Source: Proales similis (lineage: Eukaryota; Rotifera; Eurotatoria; Ploima; Proalidae). From it: a DNA stretch of 64,000 nt. Positions 1 to 10,767 of this stretch are shown piece after piece. The notes beneath the pieces are model-generated. The model did no database searches and was not told the DNA's origin. It saw nothing but the letters and a program-made list of their open reading frames with translations. Numbering within the stretch: position 1 is the stretch's first letter; each line of letters starts with the position of its first letter. The translations under genes and the position numbers were made by a program. Where the stretch lies: NCBI GenBank assembly GCA_019059635.1, contig JAGVRJ010000001.1, forward strand, positions 992,001-1,056,000. The letters are read 5' to 3'.

Positions 1-381
1 CTACATTCTCGCTGTCTCAAGGTGGTTTTCAATTTTATCTTCGGTTCGGCATTCGAGATGGAACTCGTGGATATATGCGCCCAAGTGCTGCTTTCGTTTG
101 TTTGCTGTTTTCAGGTAAATTGGCTGACACTTGCAGCTTCATTTGGCATTTCACTCAAATGCTGCTGAATACTCGCATTGTAGGACACGTACACCAATTT
201 GGTCAATCAGCTCGTTCTGCAATACGACGATCTGGTTGTCAGAGAGAAAATCCTTCAAGGCTTCACTCAGCTGACGCCTCCTCACGCGCCGCTCAACCTG
301 GACCGTCGAACGAGATTCAAGTTCTCGAACAAGTTCAAGGAGTTTTGCGTGAAAATCTACGGCCTGCTTTCGGTCAAGTGA
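1..381 (+). CDS. XPO4: Exportin-4, C-terminal end (5' part outside the window)
   Basis: Last two exons of a karyopherin-beta nuclear transport receptor; exportin-4 carries cargo such as eIF5A out of the nucleus. Exon 1..114 is open in frame 1 and ends at CAG|GTAAAT. A 69-nt intron (115-183) ends TTGTAG, and the last exon 184..381 ends in TGA. The joined frame reads FVCCFQDTYTNLVNQLV, then LTPPHAPLNLDRR and ends GLLSVK. This matches my memory of the vertebrate exportin-4 C-terminus (FYTLVCLHQAEYSELVETLL, LTASSTPPTLDR, GGLLCVK). An AATAAA lies at 518-523. The gene runs off the left edge, so only about 100 residues are visible. Family call is from remembered sequence, not a search. Confidence 0.78.
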
Positions 382-1047
382 CCAGGCTCACCCAACAAAA
401 AGCGTCGATTCTATTCTTCTTTTCTGCAATTTCCTTTCTCGCTTGCTGCTCTATGAAACTATTTTTATCGGCTTCGTTTGCTCGCCGCAGTTTCAAGCGA
501 ACTGGAAAAGACGGTTGAATAAACAGGTGCCAAACAAACAAGGACGAGTAAGTGAGTGAGTGCGCCAATAGGTTTCAAAGTCTCAACAACCTAGTCTCAA
601 ATGAATAAGTTTATTTGAAATTTGAACATTGAGCGTTGAACATAGAGCTTGCGTGAGTGCATTTTCAAGTAAGAGAGTGTACAAAAATTAGCTTTAATAG
701 AAATAGAGCTGAGAGCGAGCGGCCTAGGCACTACTGCCAGAGCCAAAAGCCGCCTCAAAGTCAGATTAAGTTAAGAATTTTGAAGGCGATTAGGGAAAGA
801 ATAAATTGCATCGCTGCCTGCTGCAGACTGACAGAACATGTCGAGAATGTGAATAATTGAGCTCACGAGCTTAAAACAACATTTTGTTTAAGATTGGCGG
901 TGAGAGGAAAATGAGATCAGCTGACAAGCATCTAAACGCTTTTCGTTTAAGTTACTCGACTGGCAGTGGAAATAAATGCGACGGAGACGGGCCATGCCGA
1001 TCAGGACCGATCAAGTCAAACATATGAAAAATAGACAAGAGACGCTT
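382..1047. other. Intergenic, tail-to-tail gap
   Basis: 3' ends of XPO4 (+) and the RhoGAP gene (-) face each other. AATAAA at 518-523 serves the + gene; TTTATT at 608-613 is a candidate signal for the - gene. The remaining ORFs show no recognisable protein. Confidence 0.6.
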
Positions 1048-4000
1048 TCATAGGTCAATTTGCTCGTCGGTGCATTTCCATTCGCTGACCAGATGCTTGC
1101 CGGTCGGTGAGTTGGACTGCTCGCCGTTCTTGTGCAAGATTGAAGCGTTGCTGCAGTTCTTGCTCGCGTTCAGGGCGCCTTGCATTTGTCCTGACTTGGA
1201 CTCGTTCAGGCTGAGCTCAATGCCTCGGCTTGAGTCGTTGACGCTCACTTCATCGATCGCCGACAGCACCGAGTTGGTGTGTTGAAACGTGTAGTTCAAG
1301 CGGCCACTTGTGTTGAGGCTCTTGCTCAGCTGCATTGAGCCCAATGTTCGATTTGCTTGGCCGGCCGACTTTGACTCTGCGTCGTCTGCGCTGTTGGCGT
1401 TTTTGAAAACCTCGGCCATGTTCGAGGTGGCGATGGTGCGCGACAGCTTCGAGTTGCTGCGTCCTTCCTTGATCACGTAGCTCTCAGCCGGAGTCTGGGC
1501 CAACAGGCGTCGACTCAATGCTTTTCGTCCAGGCGAAATGTGTTTGGAAATGAGGCCCGAACTGCTGCTGTTGCTTGACTGTGCGCCTGATTCCCGGCAC
1601 CGCATTGCCTTCAGAGGCGATTTGGAAAAGCGGTAGGGCGAATGCTTTCGCTTCTCAATCTCGTTTATTTGCCGGCTCACTTTGCCGTTGATTCTCTCCT
1701 TGAGTTTGAAAAGGCTCTGCCGTCTGAGCATGAGGTCATCGAACTGGTTTTCGCTCGGCTTGAGAAGCAGGTCAATTTTGCTCGCTCCGCCTTCCAATGG
1801 CTCGAATTTGACAAGCTTGGCCTGCTCTTCGATTATGTGGTTGGTCAGAGAAGCCTCTTGTTCAGAAGTGTGCTGTTTCAAATTGGCATCTTCAGCCTCT
1901 TCTGGCTGCTGGTTCTCTTTCTCGCATTGAAGCTCGCCATTTGCCTCCGACTTGCCATGAGCATCACAAACAGTGTAGGCGGGAGCATCGTCGTGGGCCA
2001 GCTTTCGTCTTTTGGCAATCATGTCATCTGAATGCGACTTGATTGACAAAGGCTGCAACTGGGCCTGACCAAGGCCGACGCTGGTCAAAGAGACAGACCG
2101 AGGCTGAAGCGACTCGCATGATGACGACGATGAAGAGGAGGAAGAAGAAGACGACGAGGACTTGTGCGAGTCCTGGTCGCTTTCATCTTCCGGGTCGTCC
2201 AGGATCACTGCGTTGTTGAGCTCGTCGTTTTTCTTGTCATCTTCATCCAAAAGGACCATGGCAGTGTCGAGAGAGCTGGCCGAGTGCTGCTCGGCCATGT
2301 TCGGCTTCGATCTGAACGGTTTAAAGTCCTTAAGCTCGTCGAGTTTGAAGTCGGCCGAATTGCTGATCGTGTGATTTATCTTGGCGGCGGCCACATGCCG
2401 ATCACTCCGGCCGTCAGGCGTGTTTGGCACGGACGACTTGCGAATGCGGTATTCGACCGACAGGCCTGTTTTGGGCGTGTTCGGTCGGCCTCTTCTTAAC
2501 GTGCACCGCAGGCTGCTGTCTCCGAGCATCGATCGATGCTGAGGCTGTTCGGCGCCATCTTGCTGCTGTTCTCGAATCTGCGACTCGCTCGAGGCGGAGC
2601 AGTTTCGCGATGAGCTCGACGAAGAGGAGGACGACGAGTTGCAGACGTCCACCTGACTCAAGTTGCCAGTGATTATCTGCGTGCACAGCTCGCCGGCATC
2701 AATTTCGGCCCGACTCGACTTGGACCGGGTCGCTCCTCCGGCCATCGCATTCACGTACTGGTGCTTCTGCGACGAGTGACGACCGCTGGCCAGCTGGTGA
2801 TGATGATGGTGGTGGTGATGCTTGGAGTGACGATGCGAGCTCCTCTCGTGGGTGATGTTGGTGTGCGAGGACTGATTGCGACTTGAATGATGCTTGTGGT
2901 GCCTGTGATGGTGGTGATGGTGATGATGGTGTTTGCTTGAGACTGTGCTTGACGAACTCGAAATTGTCGAAGTTTGATGCATCAGATGCTCGTGGTAGGA
3001 CTGATGCCTTCTGCTTGAAGAACTCATCGCCTCTTCATACTTGAGTTGTTTGAGCGCATTTGAGGCCGGTCTCGACGCGGACGTTGCTCCGCCAGGTGTG
3101 TTGAGCAGAGGATTGCTGGGCAAAGGAGTGGACAAATTGCCATTTGAAGCTTTGCTCCCATCGCTGGCAGCGGGTCCAGTTGACACGTTGTCGAACAAGT
3201 GCTTGAGGCCGTGCCTCTTCTTACAGCTCGGCGTGATCGGTGCGTTCGGAAGCAGCAGGTTTCTGGGCGGCAGCTTCTCCATCAGCTTCTTCTTGGTCGT
3301 AGACTGGAGACTGTCCTCTGCGTTCCTCTTGTTGATGCGCGGCGTGGTCAGCTGATTGTGGGCCACATGAGACAGGTGGTGATGTTTGCTGGACGAGGCA
3401 ACGAACGGCGTTGTGATCAAACTGTCCAGCAGACGATGCTTGTCGGCGGTGATGTCGGCACGCGACGTACTGAACGAAGTGGTCGCGTCCGACGGACCGC
3501 CGATGTTCATGCTCGTGCAGGTAATCACCGAACAAGTTGTTTTGTCGTTCTTCTCGCTGGCCGATCGCCGTCTGAACTTGGAGATCGAGTTCTGAATTGT
3601 GTTCATCAGCTCCTTGAGCGAGCTGCTTCGCCTCTTCTTCTTTTCCTTTTTGCTGTAGGACGAGAGAGACGTGGAGCCGGCCGAGTTGGTCATGGCGAAG
3701 CTCATGTTCTCGTCGTTGTCGTCACAGTGGTTGGTGAGGCCGCAGTTCAGCGAGCTGGCGTCGTCCGCGTTTCTCCTCGACTGGTCGTTGAGCGCCAGCT
3801 TCGCATTCGCGGTTGTGTTGCCCAGCATCTGCGACGAGCAGTACAACGAGTTGAGCATCATGGACCGTTCGTAGACGGCGTCTGAAACCTTGCCGATCAT
3901 CGAGCTGTTTTCGATAAGCATCTGCACCACGATCCTCTCCTCGTTTATGTACAAGTCGTTCATCTTGTTCACTCGAGTGTAGATTATATTGGGCGCAAAG

Positions 4001-4734
4001 CAGACGGCCAAGTTGAACGAGTTCATTTTGTTCACCGACTCTAGCTGGGCGATTCGATTCAAGTGGCTCATCAAGTAGATCAGAGTGTGAAGATTCACAT
4101 CCGGAAGCTGCAGACACAAGCTCAATATTGAGTCGAGCTGCTTCGGTTTCGAGTCGAGCTTGATCGCCTGGATGAAATGAGAGTAGAGAGCGAACGTGAG
4201 CAGCGACTCGGGCAGCTCGCGGAAGAAGAGCTTGATCAGCGAGGTTATGTCAAATATGCTGAATTGGGCAAAGTTGAACTGGTCGTCTTCGACTTGTCGC
4301 TTGAGCTCTTTGAGTCGAGACGCGGTGCCGTTGCGGCGAAATATTCCCTCCACCTGCAGATGGTCGGAAATGAACTCGAGCGCGCGCTTGAGAAATATGG
4401 GCACGCTGAGCTGCTGCTGTTCGACAGTGGCTGCAGTCAGCTCGACACTGTTGAGCGGGAGGCCGAATGTCCTCTTGGCGCCCGTGTCCACCTCGTCCTT
4501 GCCCGACTGGGTGCGGCCGCCTCCGCTGCCTTTGAAGTGACTGGACGTGTTGAGAATGTTGTTTAGAGTGCGATGCTGCTGTTGCTGGCTTAGAGTCGAC
4601 TGGTTGTGTGCGCTCATGTTGAACGTCAAGTTGGTGAGGCCACTGGTGTCCACGTCTATGCCGGACTCTTTGAGGTCCTGGGCGACTATGAGGCGAATGC
4701 AGTCGCGGTCGGCCACGTTGCAGAAATCCCTCAT
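1048..4734 (-). CDS. ARHGAP11A: RhoGAP protein, ARHGAP11A-like, intronless
   Basis: Predicted GTPase-activating protein for Rho-family GTPases, 1228 residues in one exon. A short N-terminal region (MRDFCNVADRDC) is followed by FGLPLNS and a RhoGAP domain at about residues 90-280. The domain has the arginine-finger segment GIFRRNG, the helix LIKLFFRELPE and NLAVCFAPNIIY. The order 'short N-terminal helix, F-G-V/L-P-hydrophobic, RhoGAP, long disordered tail with basic and SP-rich motifs' is that of ARHGAP11A, a mitotic and cytokinetic RhoGAP. The tail is low complexity: two histidine tracts (about residues 640-690) and several serine runs. The ATG at 4734 is the first Met of the frame. Domain call is strong; orthology to ARHGAP11A rather than another RhoGAP is inference. 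Confidence 0.75.
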   Translation of the reverse strand: MRDFCNVADRDCIRLIVAQDLKESGIDVDTSGLTNLTFNMSAHNQSTLSQQQQHRTLNNILNTSSHFKGSGGGRTQSGKDEVDTGAKRTFGLPLNSVELTAATVEQQQLSVPIFLKRALEFISDHLQVEGIFRRNGTASRLKELKRQVEDDQFNFAQFSIFDITSLIKLFFRELPESLLTFALYSHFIQAIKLDSKPKQLDSILSLCLQLPDVNLHTLIYLMSHLNRIAQLESVNKMNSFNLAVCFAPNIIYTRVNKMNDLYINEERIVVQMLIENSSMIGKVSDAVYERSMMLNSLYCSSQMLGNTTANAKLALNDQSRRNADDASSLNCGLTNHCDDNDENMSFAMTNSAGSTSLSSYSKKEKKKRRSSSLKELMNTIQNSISKFRRRSASEKNDKTTCSVITCTSMNIGGPSDATTSFSTSRADITADKHRLLDSLITTPFVASSSKHHHLSHVAHNQLTTPRINKRNAEDSLQSTTKKKLMEKLPPRNLLLPNAPITPSCKKRHGLKHLFDNVSTGPAASDGSKASNGNLSTPLPSNPLLNTPGGATSASRPASNALKQLKYEEAMSSSSRRHQSYHEHLMHQTSTISSSSSTVSSKHHHHHHHHHRHHKHHSSRNQSSHTNITHERSSHRHSKHHHHHHHHQLASGRHSSQKHQYVNAMAGGATRSKSSRAEIDAGELCTQIITGNLSQVDVCNSSSSSSSSSSRNCSASSESQIREQQQDGAEQPQHRSMLGDSSLRCTLRRGRPNTPKTGLSVEYRIRKSSVPNTPDGRSDRHVAAAKINHTISNSADFKLDELKDFKPFRSKPNMAEQHSASSLDTAMVLLDEDDKKNDELNNAVILDDPEDESDQDSHKSSSSSSSSSSSSSSCESLQPRSVSLTSVGLGQAQLQPLSIKSHSDDMIAKRRKLAHDDAPAYTVCDAHGKSEANGELQCEKENQQPEEAEDANLKQHTSEQEASLTNHIIEEQAKLVKFEPLEGGASKIDLLLKPSENQFDDLMLRRQSLFKLKERINGKVSRQINEIEKRKHSPYRFSKSPLKAMRCRESGAQSSNSSSSGLISKHISPGRKALSRRLLAQTPAESYVIKEGRSNSKLSRTIATSNMAEVFKNANSADDAESKSAGQANRTLGSMQLSKSLNTSGRLNYTFQHTNSVLSAIDEVSVNDSSRGIELSLNESKSGQMQGALNASKNCSNASILHKNGEQSNSPTGKHLVSEWKCTDEQIDL
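2780..2940 (-). repeat. CAC/CAT-rich tracts coding two polyhistidine runs
   Basis: Imperfect ATG/GTG (minus strand CAC/CAT) trinucleotide tracts at about 2798-2830 and 2890-2935 encode two His-rich stretches in the RhoGAP tail. Synonymous mixing of CAC and CAT suggests selection on the protein or old slippage, not a young microsatellite. Confidence 0.7.
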
Positions 4735-5839
4735 CGTTCTGTTCGGTCTGACTACTACTCTGGCTCTGTTTACTACTTAGTAAGAATAGAAGCCGGTGGG
4801 CATCTCTCGTGGCACTCTGCTCACAACGATTCGCTTTTTCAACGCTCGATCGGTCCTCAGTTCGCTGCTTTCACTTTCCACTTATACCGTAGAGAATGCT
4901 TTTGCCCAACGGAGCGCTGCTCTGCGAAAGTTGTTTGTGTTTATCGCACTTATTCAAACAAAGCGCGCCATTCGTCCGACTTTTGCGGTACATACGTTGC
5001 CTCAGGGTGACCGCGCGCCATGGCGCTTCGTTTATTGTCTGATTATCTAATGGGCAGTGTGCACGACGCAGGAAGCACTCGTCGACCACGTGATTTCTCG
5101 TCTATTCCAGGACAGTCTAGGCTAATCAGACAGCAATCATGGGACAAATTCGATTTTGCTCTTCTGGGTCAAAGGGTGCACGAGACCGAGGAATCAGGTG
5201 CAAATGAGTTCGAGCAGCAAAAAGAGAGAGAGATCAGACGAGCTTGGGCCAAATTCGTCCTTGACGTTTTTTGTCGAGCGACGCAGAGTCGTTGCATCTA
5301 CCGCTACACAGCAAGTGAAGCCGAGAAGGATTTCGAGCAAAAAAAAAATCTTCACCAAACTAACGAGAAGAGACATACGAGTCAAAGTGAAAACGGCCTT
5401 GGTGAAAGCGTCTCCAATTATGCAAGTAGACTGCTTTGACAGCTCAGCGAAATACGGACCGAGCTGAATGACTGGCTCAGACACAAATCTCGCTCGAGCA
5501 GCCCTATCTGCTCGCCGTTGCCCTCGCTCGACTAAATTGCTGTGTTCGGCTCTATTTTTACTTATCAAGTCGCGCCGCAACTGCTCATCTCTGTTTGTGT
5601 GTGTGCGCGCGCGCATTTTTGTTTGTTTCTATATTGGAGCATGCGTTTGCAAACTTGGTTGAGATTGAGTTGATAAATTTAACTATGAGCTGAGGTCACC
5701 AATCCAAACAGAGAGCAGAGCAGGCGCGTTCAAAAGGCGGACGAATTTAGACAAAATCGAGCGAGTCTCTTTTCATTATTTAAAGCTCGACCGGCCTTTC
5801 GGGACGACAGAAGACCAAAGAGACTTGCGAGCGGAGGGA
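4735..5839. other. Intergenic, upstream of the RhoGAP gene
   Basis: About 1.1 kb between the RhoGAP start and a possible small + gene. It holds a 28-bp motif at 5021-5048 that recurs at 13111-13138 (24 of 28 identical). ORFs of up to 140 codons here (5020-5439 +, 5194-5616 -) look like chance frames: no recognisable domain and overlap on opposite strands. Confidence 0.5.
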
Positions 5840-6271
5840 ATGGTGGATTTGTTATTCAATGGGCCTGGAATTGGCTTCGGCCAGGTAGCCGTAGTCCCGG
5901 GCTACTTTGGTTTCTTATCCGAGAGAGAGAGAGAGCTCGTTTGATCGAATTGCATAATGACGAGGCTACATAATTTATTCTATCAGCAGAAAAGAGCAAA
6001 AAAAAAAAAAAGCGTAAAGCTAAGAGCTAAAAAAAAATTTGATGATATTGAGTTAATGATGCTGAGCTAGTTGAATTATTTGACTTATTGGCGCAGGAAT
6101 CGCGAATCATCAAAAATAGAAAAGAAATTTAAAGAGGCATCGTTCAGCGAAATTTGCTCATTTTGCTCCAAAGCCGAAAGGATCTGCGCTGACAAGAACA
6201 ACGACAACATCGACGACGACGACGACGACAGCGGCAACCAAAACCAGCTGAAGCATCGCTACCAATCGTGA
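5840..6271 (+). CDS. Possible small two-exon protein, unknown
   Basis: Weak candidate. An ATG at 5840 in good context (gggaATGG) opens a 34-codon frame beginning MVDLLFNGPGIGFG; a TATTTAAA lies about 60 bp upstream. A second open stretch, 6071-6271, ends in TGA and has coding-like composition (KIEKKFKEASFSEICSFC, then an Asp run). It can be joined in frame by splicing from CAG|GTAGCC (5884) or CTC|GTTTGA (about 5939) to TAG|TTGAAT (6070). An ATTAAA follows at about 6333. The implied intron (about 131 or 186 nt) is long for this genome. I do not recognise a family. It could be a chance pair of frames. Confidence 0.28.
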
Positions 6272-6535
6272 AGATGATGTTGACGACTGCAGAGCTTGCC
6301 GGCTACAAAGGCGAAAATTGATACGATTCGAAATTAAAAGCTGTATAAATTGGGCAGGTAGACAATAGCGAGCGCACTGAGCTCAGAGCCGCTTGATAAG
6401 AGCATAGGAGCCGGCGAATTCGATCACACTGCGATAAAGCGTCGAGCACTGTTCGCAAAGTCTAAAACAACGAGTTTCAAATTAAAGAAGAATTTCCGCC
6501 AATTTACGAGTGCGAGTGTGTGTGAGAGAGAGAGA

Positions 6536-7613
6536 TTACTCTTCGATCAGCTGCTCGTCGATGCCGTAGCCATTCTGCTTCTCCGGCGCGGCCGGAATCG
6601 GCGTTTCGGCACACAGGGCTCGATTCAGTATTTCGCACGTCTTACTCAGCTCGTGCGACAAACAAGCTTGTTATCCGTCCATTTGTCTCATTTGTCTAAT
6701 CATTAGAAAGCGAGCAGAGTTCTCTTACTTGTCAAATCGCCATGCTCGGATGCCTTGACGCCCACTACTCTCAAATAGTTTTGCGCGATCAGACAGAACG
6801 AGGCCAATTGCTCGAATTGTTTCTTAAACTCGTCCAGATCTGCCTGGCTCGATTCAAACCAATTGTTCTATTTTAGACGCGTGTTAGCGTGTCGCCTCTC
6901 TAATCGGCTCTGGTCAGCGAGTTGAACACTTACAAAAGCGTCCATGAAGCCGATCAGCTCAGTCAAGTTATCAAGCAGTCGCATTTCGCTCTCAAGCTGC
7001 TCGCATTCTTTTCCCAGCGTCACATTCGTCTCATGCACGGTTTGCGCCTGTGACTATCATAAACGGTCAGAGTCTCTTTTGCCTCTGTCAGAACGCGGAC
7101 TCTGCCTACCATGACCGTCATCTCCTCCTCTTTCAGCTTCCTCTTCATGCTCTCGGCCAAATAGAAGCTGAGCAGCTGCTGGCTGTTCAATGCTTCCATT
7201 TCGTTTTGCTTGTTCTGGAGGTAAACAAATGTTTGCGATCATGAAGCAGGCCCAGTCGATCAAAATGGACAAACCGTGAGGACCACGTTGGTGACAAACA
7301 CTGGATCAAGTGAGATGTGCTCGCCGTTGGCCAGTTGGCCATGTCCGTGACACGCTGTGCGCCTTCCAGTGCTTTAGATCGGCGTGAAGCGACGGCCAAG
7401 TGTGAACCTTACTGGCGATCGCTGATATCGTCGAAATGTCGGCCTCGGGAGGCTCCAGATCGGCAAAGTTTTTGGCTGTCGAATTCAAGACGGCCGGGTC
7501 GACCATCTGTCCGTGTGCGGCTGTGCTCTTGTACTTTGAGAGATTTGCTGATTTCTCCTCTTTAGACTCTTTGGCCTCGTCTGACTTACCTTCACATAAT
7601 TCTCTTTGTCCAT
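6536..7613 (-). CDS. Coiled-coil protein of unknown family, seven exons
   Basis: Model of about 237 residues starting MDKENYVK (ATG at 7613, exon 7590-7613) and ending GIDEQLIEE then TAA at 6536. Six introns of about 55-66 nt fit GT-AG and keep the frame. Exon starts include HGQMVDPAVLNST, LANGEHISLDPVF, NKQNEMEALNSQQ, SQAQTVHETNVT and NNWFESSQADLDEF. The middle is heptad-like and charged (KRKLKEEE, CEQLESEMRLLDNL), so an alpha-helical coiled coil in a complex is likely. The length and N-terminal pattern loosely recall HAUS2, an augmin subunit of about 235 residues, but I cannot support that firmly. The second exon's acceptor is uncertain (two AG choices 5 nt apart). Confidence 0.6.
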
Positions 7614-7940
7614 TTCTGCGTTCTGCTGTTCTCGTTCTCGGCTTTGTTGAGCGAATACGAATCTAGAAATGAGATTGCTGCGTTCAAGCGAGCTGCGTGT
7701 GAATGGGCAGTTCATCGATTGCGCGATTCGACTCAGAATTTGCTCGACTTTCTTCTTCTTCTTCATTTTGCAAATTTCACATAATCCTCAGCCGTTTGCA
7801 CATTTTCACAGCAAATCACGCGACCAAATTAAAGCCGATTCGGCCATTTCCAGTTGATTGCTCCATTTAGCTTTTAGTCAACAGCAATTTCAACCTTTAG
7901 ACTCGATAGTCCAAGTTTGGAATAAAAGAAAATAACTGAA
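7614..7940. promoter_or_regulatory. Divergent promoter gap (coiled-coil gene / MTHFR)
   Basis: 327 bp between two head-to-head start codons. No TATA box is obvious. Both 5' leaders and promoters must fit here. Confidence 0.5.
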
Positions 7941-10107
7941 ATGGAGAGCGGCCAAACATTGAAGCAGACAAGCGTGATCGGCGGCAACGAGACTTTGAAA
8001 AACGTGAAAAACGAGTCGAAAATGAACGCAATTCGACGCGGAAGTGTTCAGACCGACCTGAACATGAATCAAGTGATCTCGTCAATCAATTCGACTTACG
8101 AAAGTCTCATCGAGCGAATGAACAAACGCATCGAGAACAACGAGCACTGGTTCTCGCTCGAATTTTTCCCTCCTCGGACTGTGAACGGAGCCTCCAATCT
8201 CATCTCCAAGTAAGACTGGCGTCAGCTTCAGCATTCTGTTCATCGGCGACTAAACCGGTTACTAGACTGGAAAATCTTGCGTTCGGAAAGCCGCTGTTCA
8301 TCGACATCACATGGCATCCGGCCGGCGATCCGAGCAGCGACAAACCGACAAGCAGTACCAAAGTGGCGGCTGCAGCCCAGAACTACTGTCTGCTTGAGAC
8401 CATGCTTCACATGACTTGCGTGAATCAGACCGACGAAACGATGCGAAAGTATTTAGACAAGGCCAAGAGCTTGGGCATTCGCAACATTCTGGCCCTGCGA
8501 GGCGACCCGCCCGTCGGCAATGAATGGTCTCACCAGGACACGGGCTTCAACTACGCCACCGACATGGTCAAGTTCATTCGACGAGAGTACGGCGACTATT
8601 TCTGTGTTTGCGTGGCCGGCTACCCGCATGGCCATCCGGACTGTAACAGCTACGAGGAGGATATTCAGCATTTGAAAGAGAAATGCGACGCCGGTGCCGA
8701 CTTCATCATCACACAGTTATTTTTCAAAACCGAAAAGTTCGTCCAGTTTGTGAAAGATTGCCGCGCGGTCGGCATCAAGTGTCCCATTATTCCAGGCATT
8801 CTGCCCATCCAGAGCTACGATAGCTTGAGACACATTTGCAAGCTGTCTAAGCTCGAGGTTCCCTCCTACATTGTGGAAACGTTGGAGAAGATCAAGGACA
8901 ACGACGAGGCGATCAGAATCTACGGAATCGAGTCGGCCGTGCAGCTCTGTCGCGAGCTGCTCGACACCGGCCTCGTGCACGGCCTTCACTTTTACACACT
9001 CAACCGAGAAGTGGCCGTCACCGAGATCCTGCAACGACTCGGCTTCTGGCCCGAGGATCCCAACCAACGAATGCTTCCCTGGAAGCCGACTCCTGACCTG
9101 GCTCAGCAGCGCCAGTCAGAGGAAGTGCGTCCCATATTCTGGAGCATTCGGCCCAAGAGCTACGTTTGCCGTACTTCGACTTGGGACGAATTTCCCAACG
9201 GCCGATGGGGCAACTCGAGCTCGCCCAGTTTCGGCAATCTCAAGGACTATCACATATTCTACACGAAGCCGAACAAGGCCGAAGAGACCAAGTATTGGCT
9301 TAGCGAGCTCGAAGACGAGAAAGACATTTGGAACGTGTTCGAAGCGTTCGTCAGTGGCACCAAGAACAAGCAAGGCAATTTGGTGAAAAAGTTTCCCTGG
9401 TGCGAGGAGGACCTTTCGCTAGAAACGAACAACATTATCGAAAAATTGGCGCATTGTAATCGAAACGGCATTCTGACCATAAACTCTCAGCCGAACGTGA
9501 ACGGCGTGCCCAGCACTGATCCGGTGATCGGCTGGGGCGCGCCCAATGGCTACATTTATCAAAAGGCCTATCTTGAGTTCTTCATCCCCAAATACTTCCT
9601 CAGCAGTCTTCTCAAGGCGCTCGCCAACTACCCACTCGTCAATTTTCATATTATTGATAAAACCGTGAGTGCTCATCAAGCCAACAATACAATCGACTCG
9701 AAGTTTAAATCGTTGTTGTAGGGAGAAACAAACTTGACCAACTGTTACAGCAATGAGCCGAACGCAGTCACTTGGGGCGTATTCCCCGGCTGCCAGATCA
9801 TTCAGCCAACAGTCGTAGATCCGACCAGCTTCTTGGCCTGGAAGGTAAGCTCGAGTCCTTTTAAGCTCAATTATTCGATTAATGCATGAGCCGCTCGTCT
9901 GTCGCATTCAAGGACGAGGCGTTCAATATCTGGACCGAACGGTGGGGTGGTCTGTACGAGGCCGGCTCAAAGTCAAGAGAGATCTTGGAGAACGTATCCA
10001 ACAACTATTTGCTAGTTAACCTGGTCGACAACGAATACCCGAAAGAGAACTGCATATTCTCGCTTCTGGACGAGATGCTGGCCATCAAGCGAGACGAGGG
10101 CCAGTGA
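7941..10107 (+). CDS. MTHFR: Methylenetetrahydrofolate reductase
   Basis: Reduces 5,10-methylene-THF to 5-methyl-THF in the cytosol, feeding methyl groups to methionine synthesis. Four exons: 7941-8209, 8266-9664, 9722-9844, 9913-10107, giving 661 residues (human about 656). The catalytic FAD barrel shows [35 protein letters not shown] and GYPHGHP. The C-terminal S-adenosylmethionine-binding regulatory domain shows [18 protein letters not shown] and TWGVFPG. Introns are 56, 57 and 68 nt. The N-terminus has a Ser/Thr-containing extension before the barrel, as in animal enzymes. The ATG at 7941 is the first Met of the frame. Both domains are complete and no break was seen. Confidence 0.95.
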
Positions 10108-10699
10108 ACTTCCGTTCGTCTTCATTTCAGTCTCACACTTGCCTGATCACTATTTTCATCATTATTTATATGGTTTTTTTTGTTTCTTTGTAATTGTGAC
10201 GCCGGCCGCTTGTGATGAGCCAAAGATTGAAAGCAGGCCGGGCGTCCGTTTATCATTCTAGGCCAATCTTACTTTTCGAATTTAATTTTTAAAAGCCCGG
10301 CTTAGCACGGGTTGTTTTGATCGAATTTGGGGGGAATCAAAGTTTTAAAAATAAAAAACAGTAAATTCTTCTCAATCGACAATTTCTCGATTGTTCTCGA
10401 TTGGCTGCGCACACTCACTCAACTCCTAGATGCTAGAATAGCGCGAAGCCGAGATAGCTTTAAGCTTTGCGGTTTGCTTTCTCCACTGCTCTTGTTTGAT
10501 TGGCGCTTTAGATCAATGAGATCGACTTGATTCTCAAGCGCATGTGAAAGCCAATCGATTGAATAATCCAGCGCGCGCTCTCTCTCGCTTTTGCTGAATT
10601 GAGACGCATTGAAAACTTTTTCTAACATTTCTTTCGTATCTCGTCTTGATTGGTCAGTCTGGTTCGGTTTGAGTTTGTTGTAAAATAACTAGCGAACAG
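10108..10699. other. Intergenic between MTHFR and the repeat-protein gene
   Basis: Holds the MTHFR 3' UTR (AATAAA-like at about 10352) and the upstream region of the next gene. No further gene seen. Confidence 0.5.
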
Positions 10700-10706
10700 T
10701 ATAAAA
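10700..10706 (+). promoter_or_regulatory. TATA box of the repeat-protein gene
   Basis: TATAAAA 68 bp upstream of the ATG at 10768. A start site about 30 bp downstream would leave a leader of roughly 40 nt. Confidence 0.7.
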
Positions 10707-10767
10707 TCGACTTGAACCGGGCGAAAGAATCAACAAATTTTGAGCAAACTCGTAGCGCGCGACAAAA

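Noticed and set aside
3199-3885. 228-codon + ORF antisense to the RhoGAP gene
   Set aside because: Shadow ORF; the minus frame is continuous over 1228 codons with a RhoGAP domain.
5020-5439. 139-codon + ORF
   Set aside because: No recognisable domain, overlaps an equally long minus ORF, and lies in the 5' flank of the RhoGAP gene.
5861-5920. Hairpin-like sequence (TAGCC...GGCTA with flanking pairs), possible microRNA precursor
   Set aside because: The stem is about 12 bp with wobble pairs and a bulge, and competing pairings exist. It also lies in a possible short ORF. No known microRNA seed was recognised.
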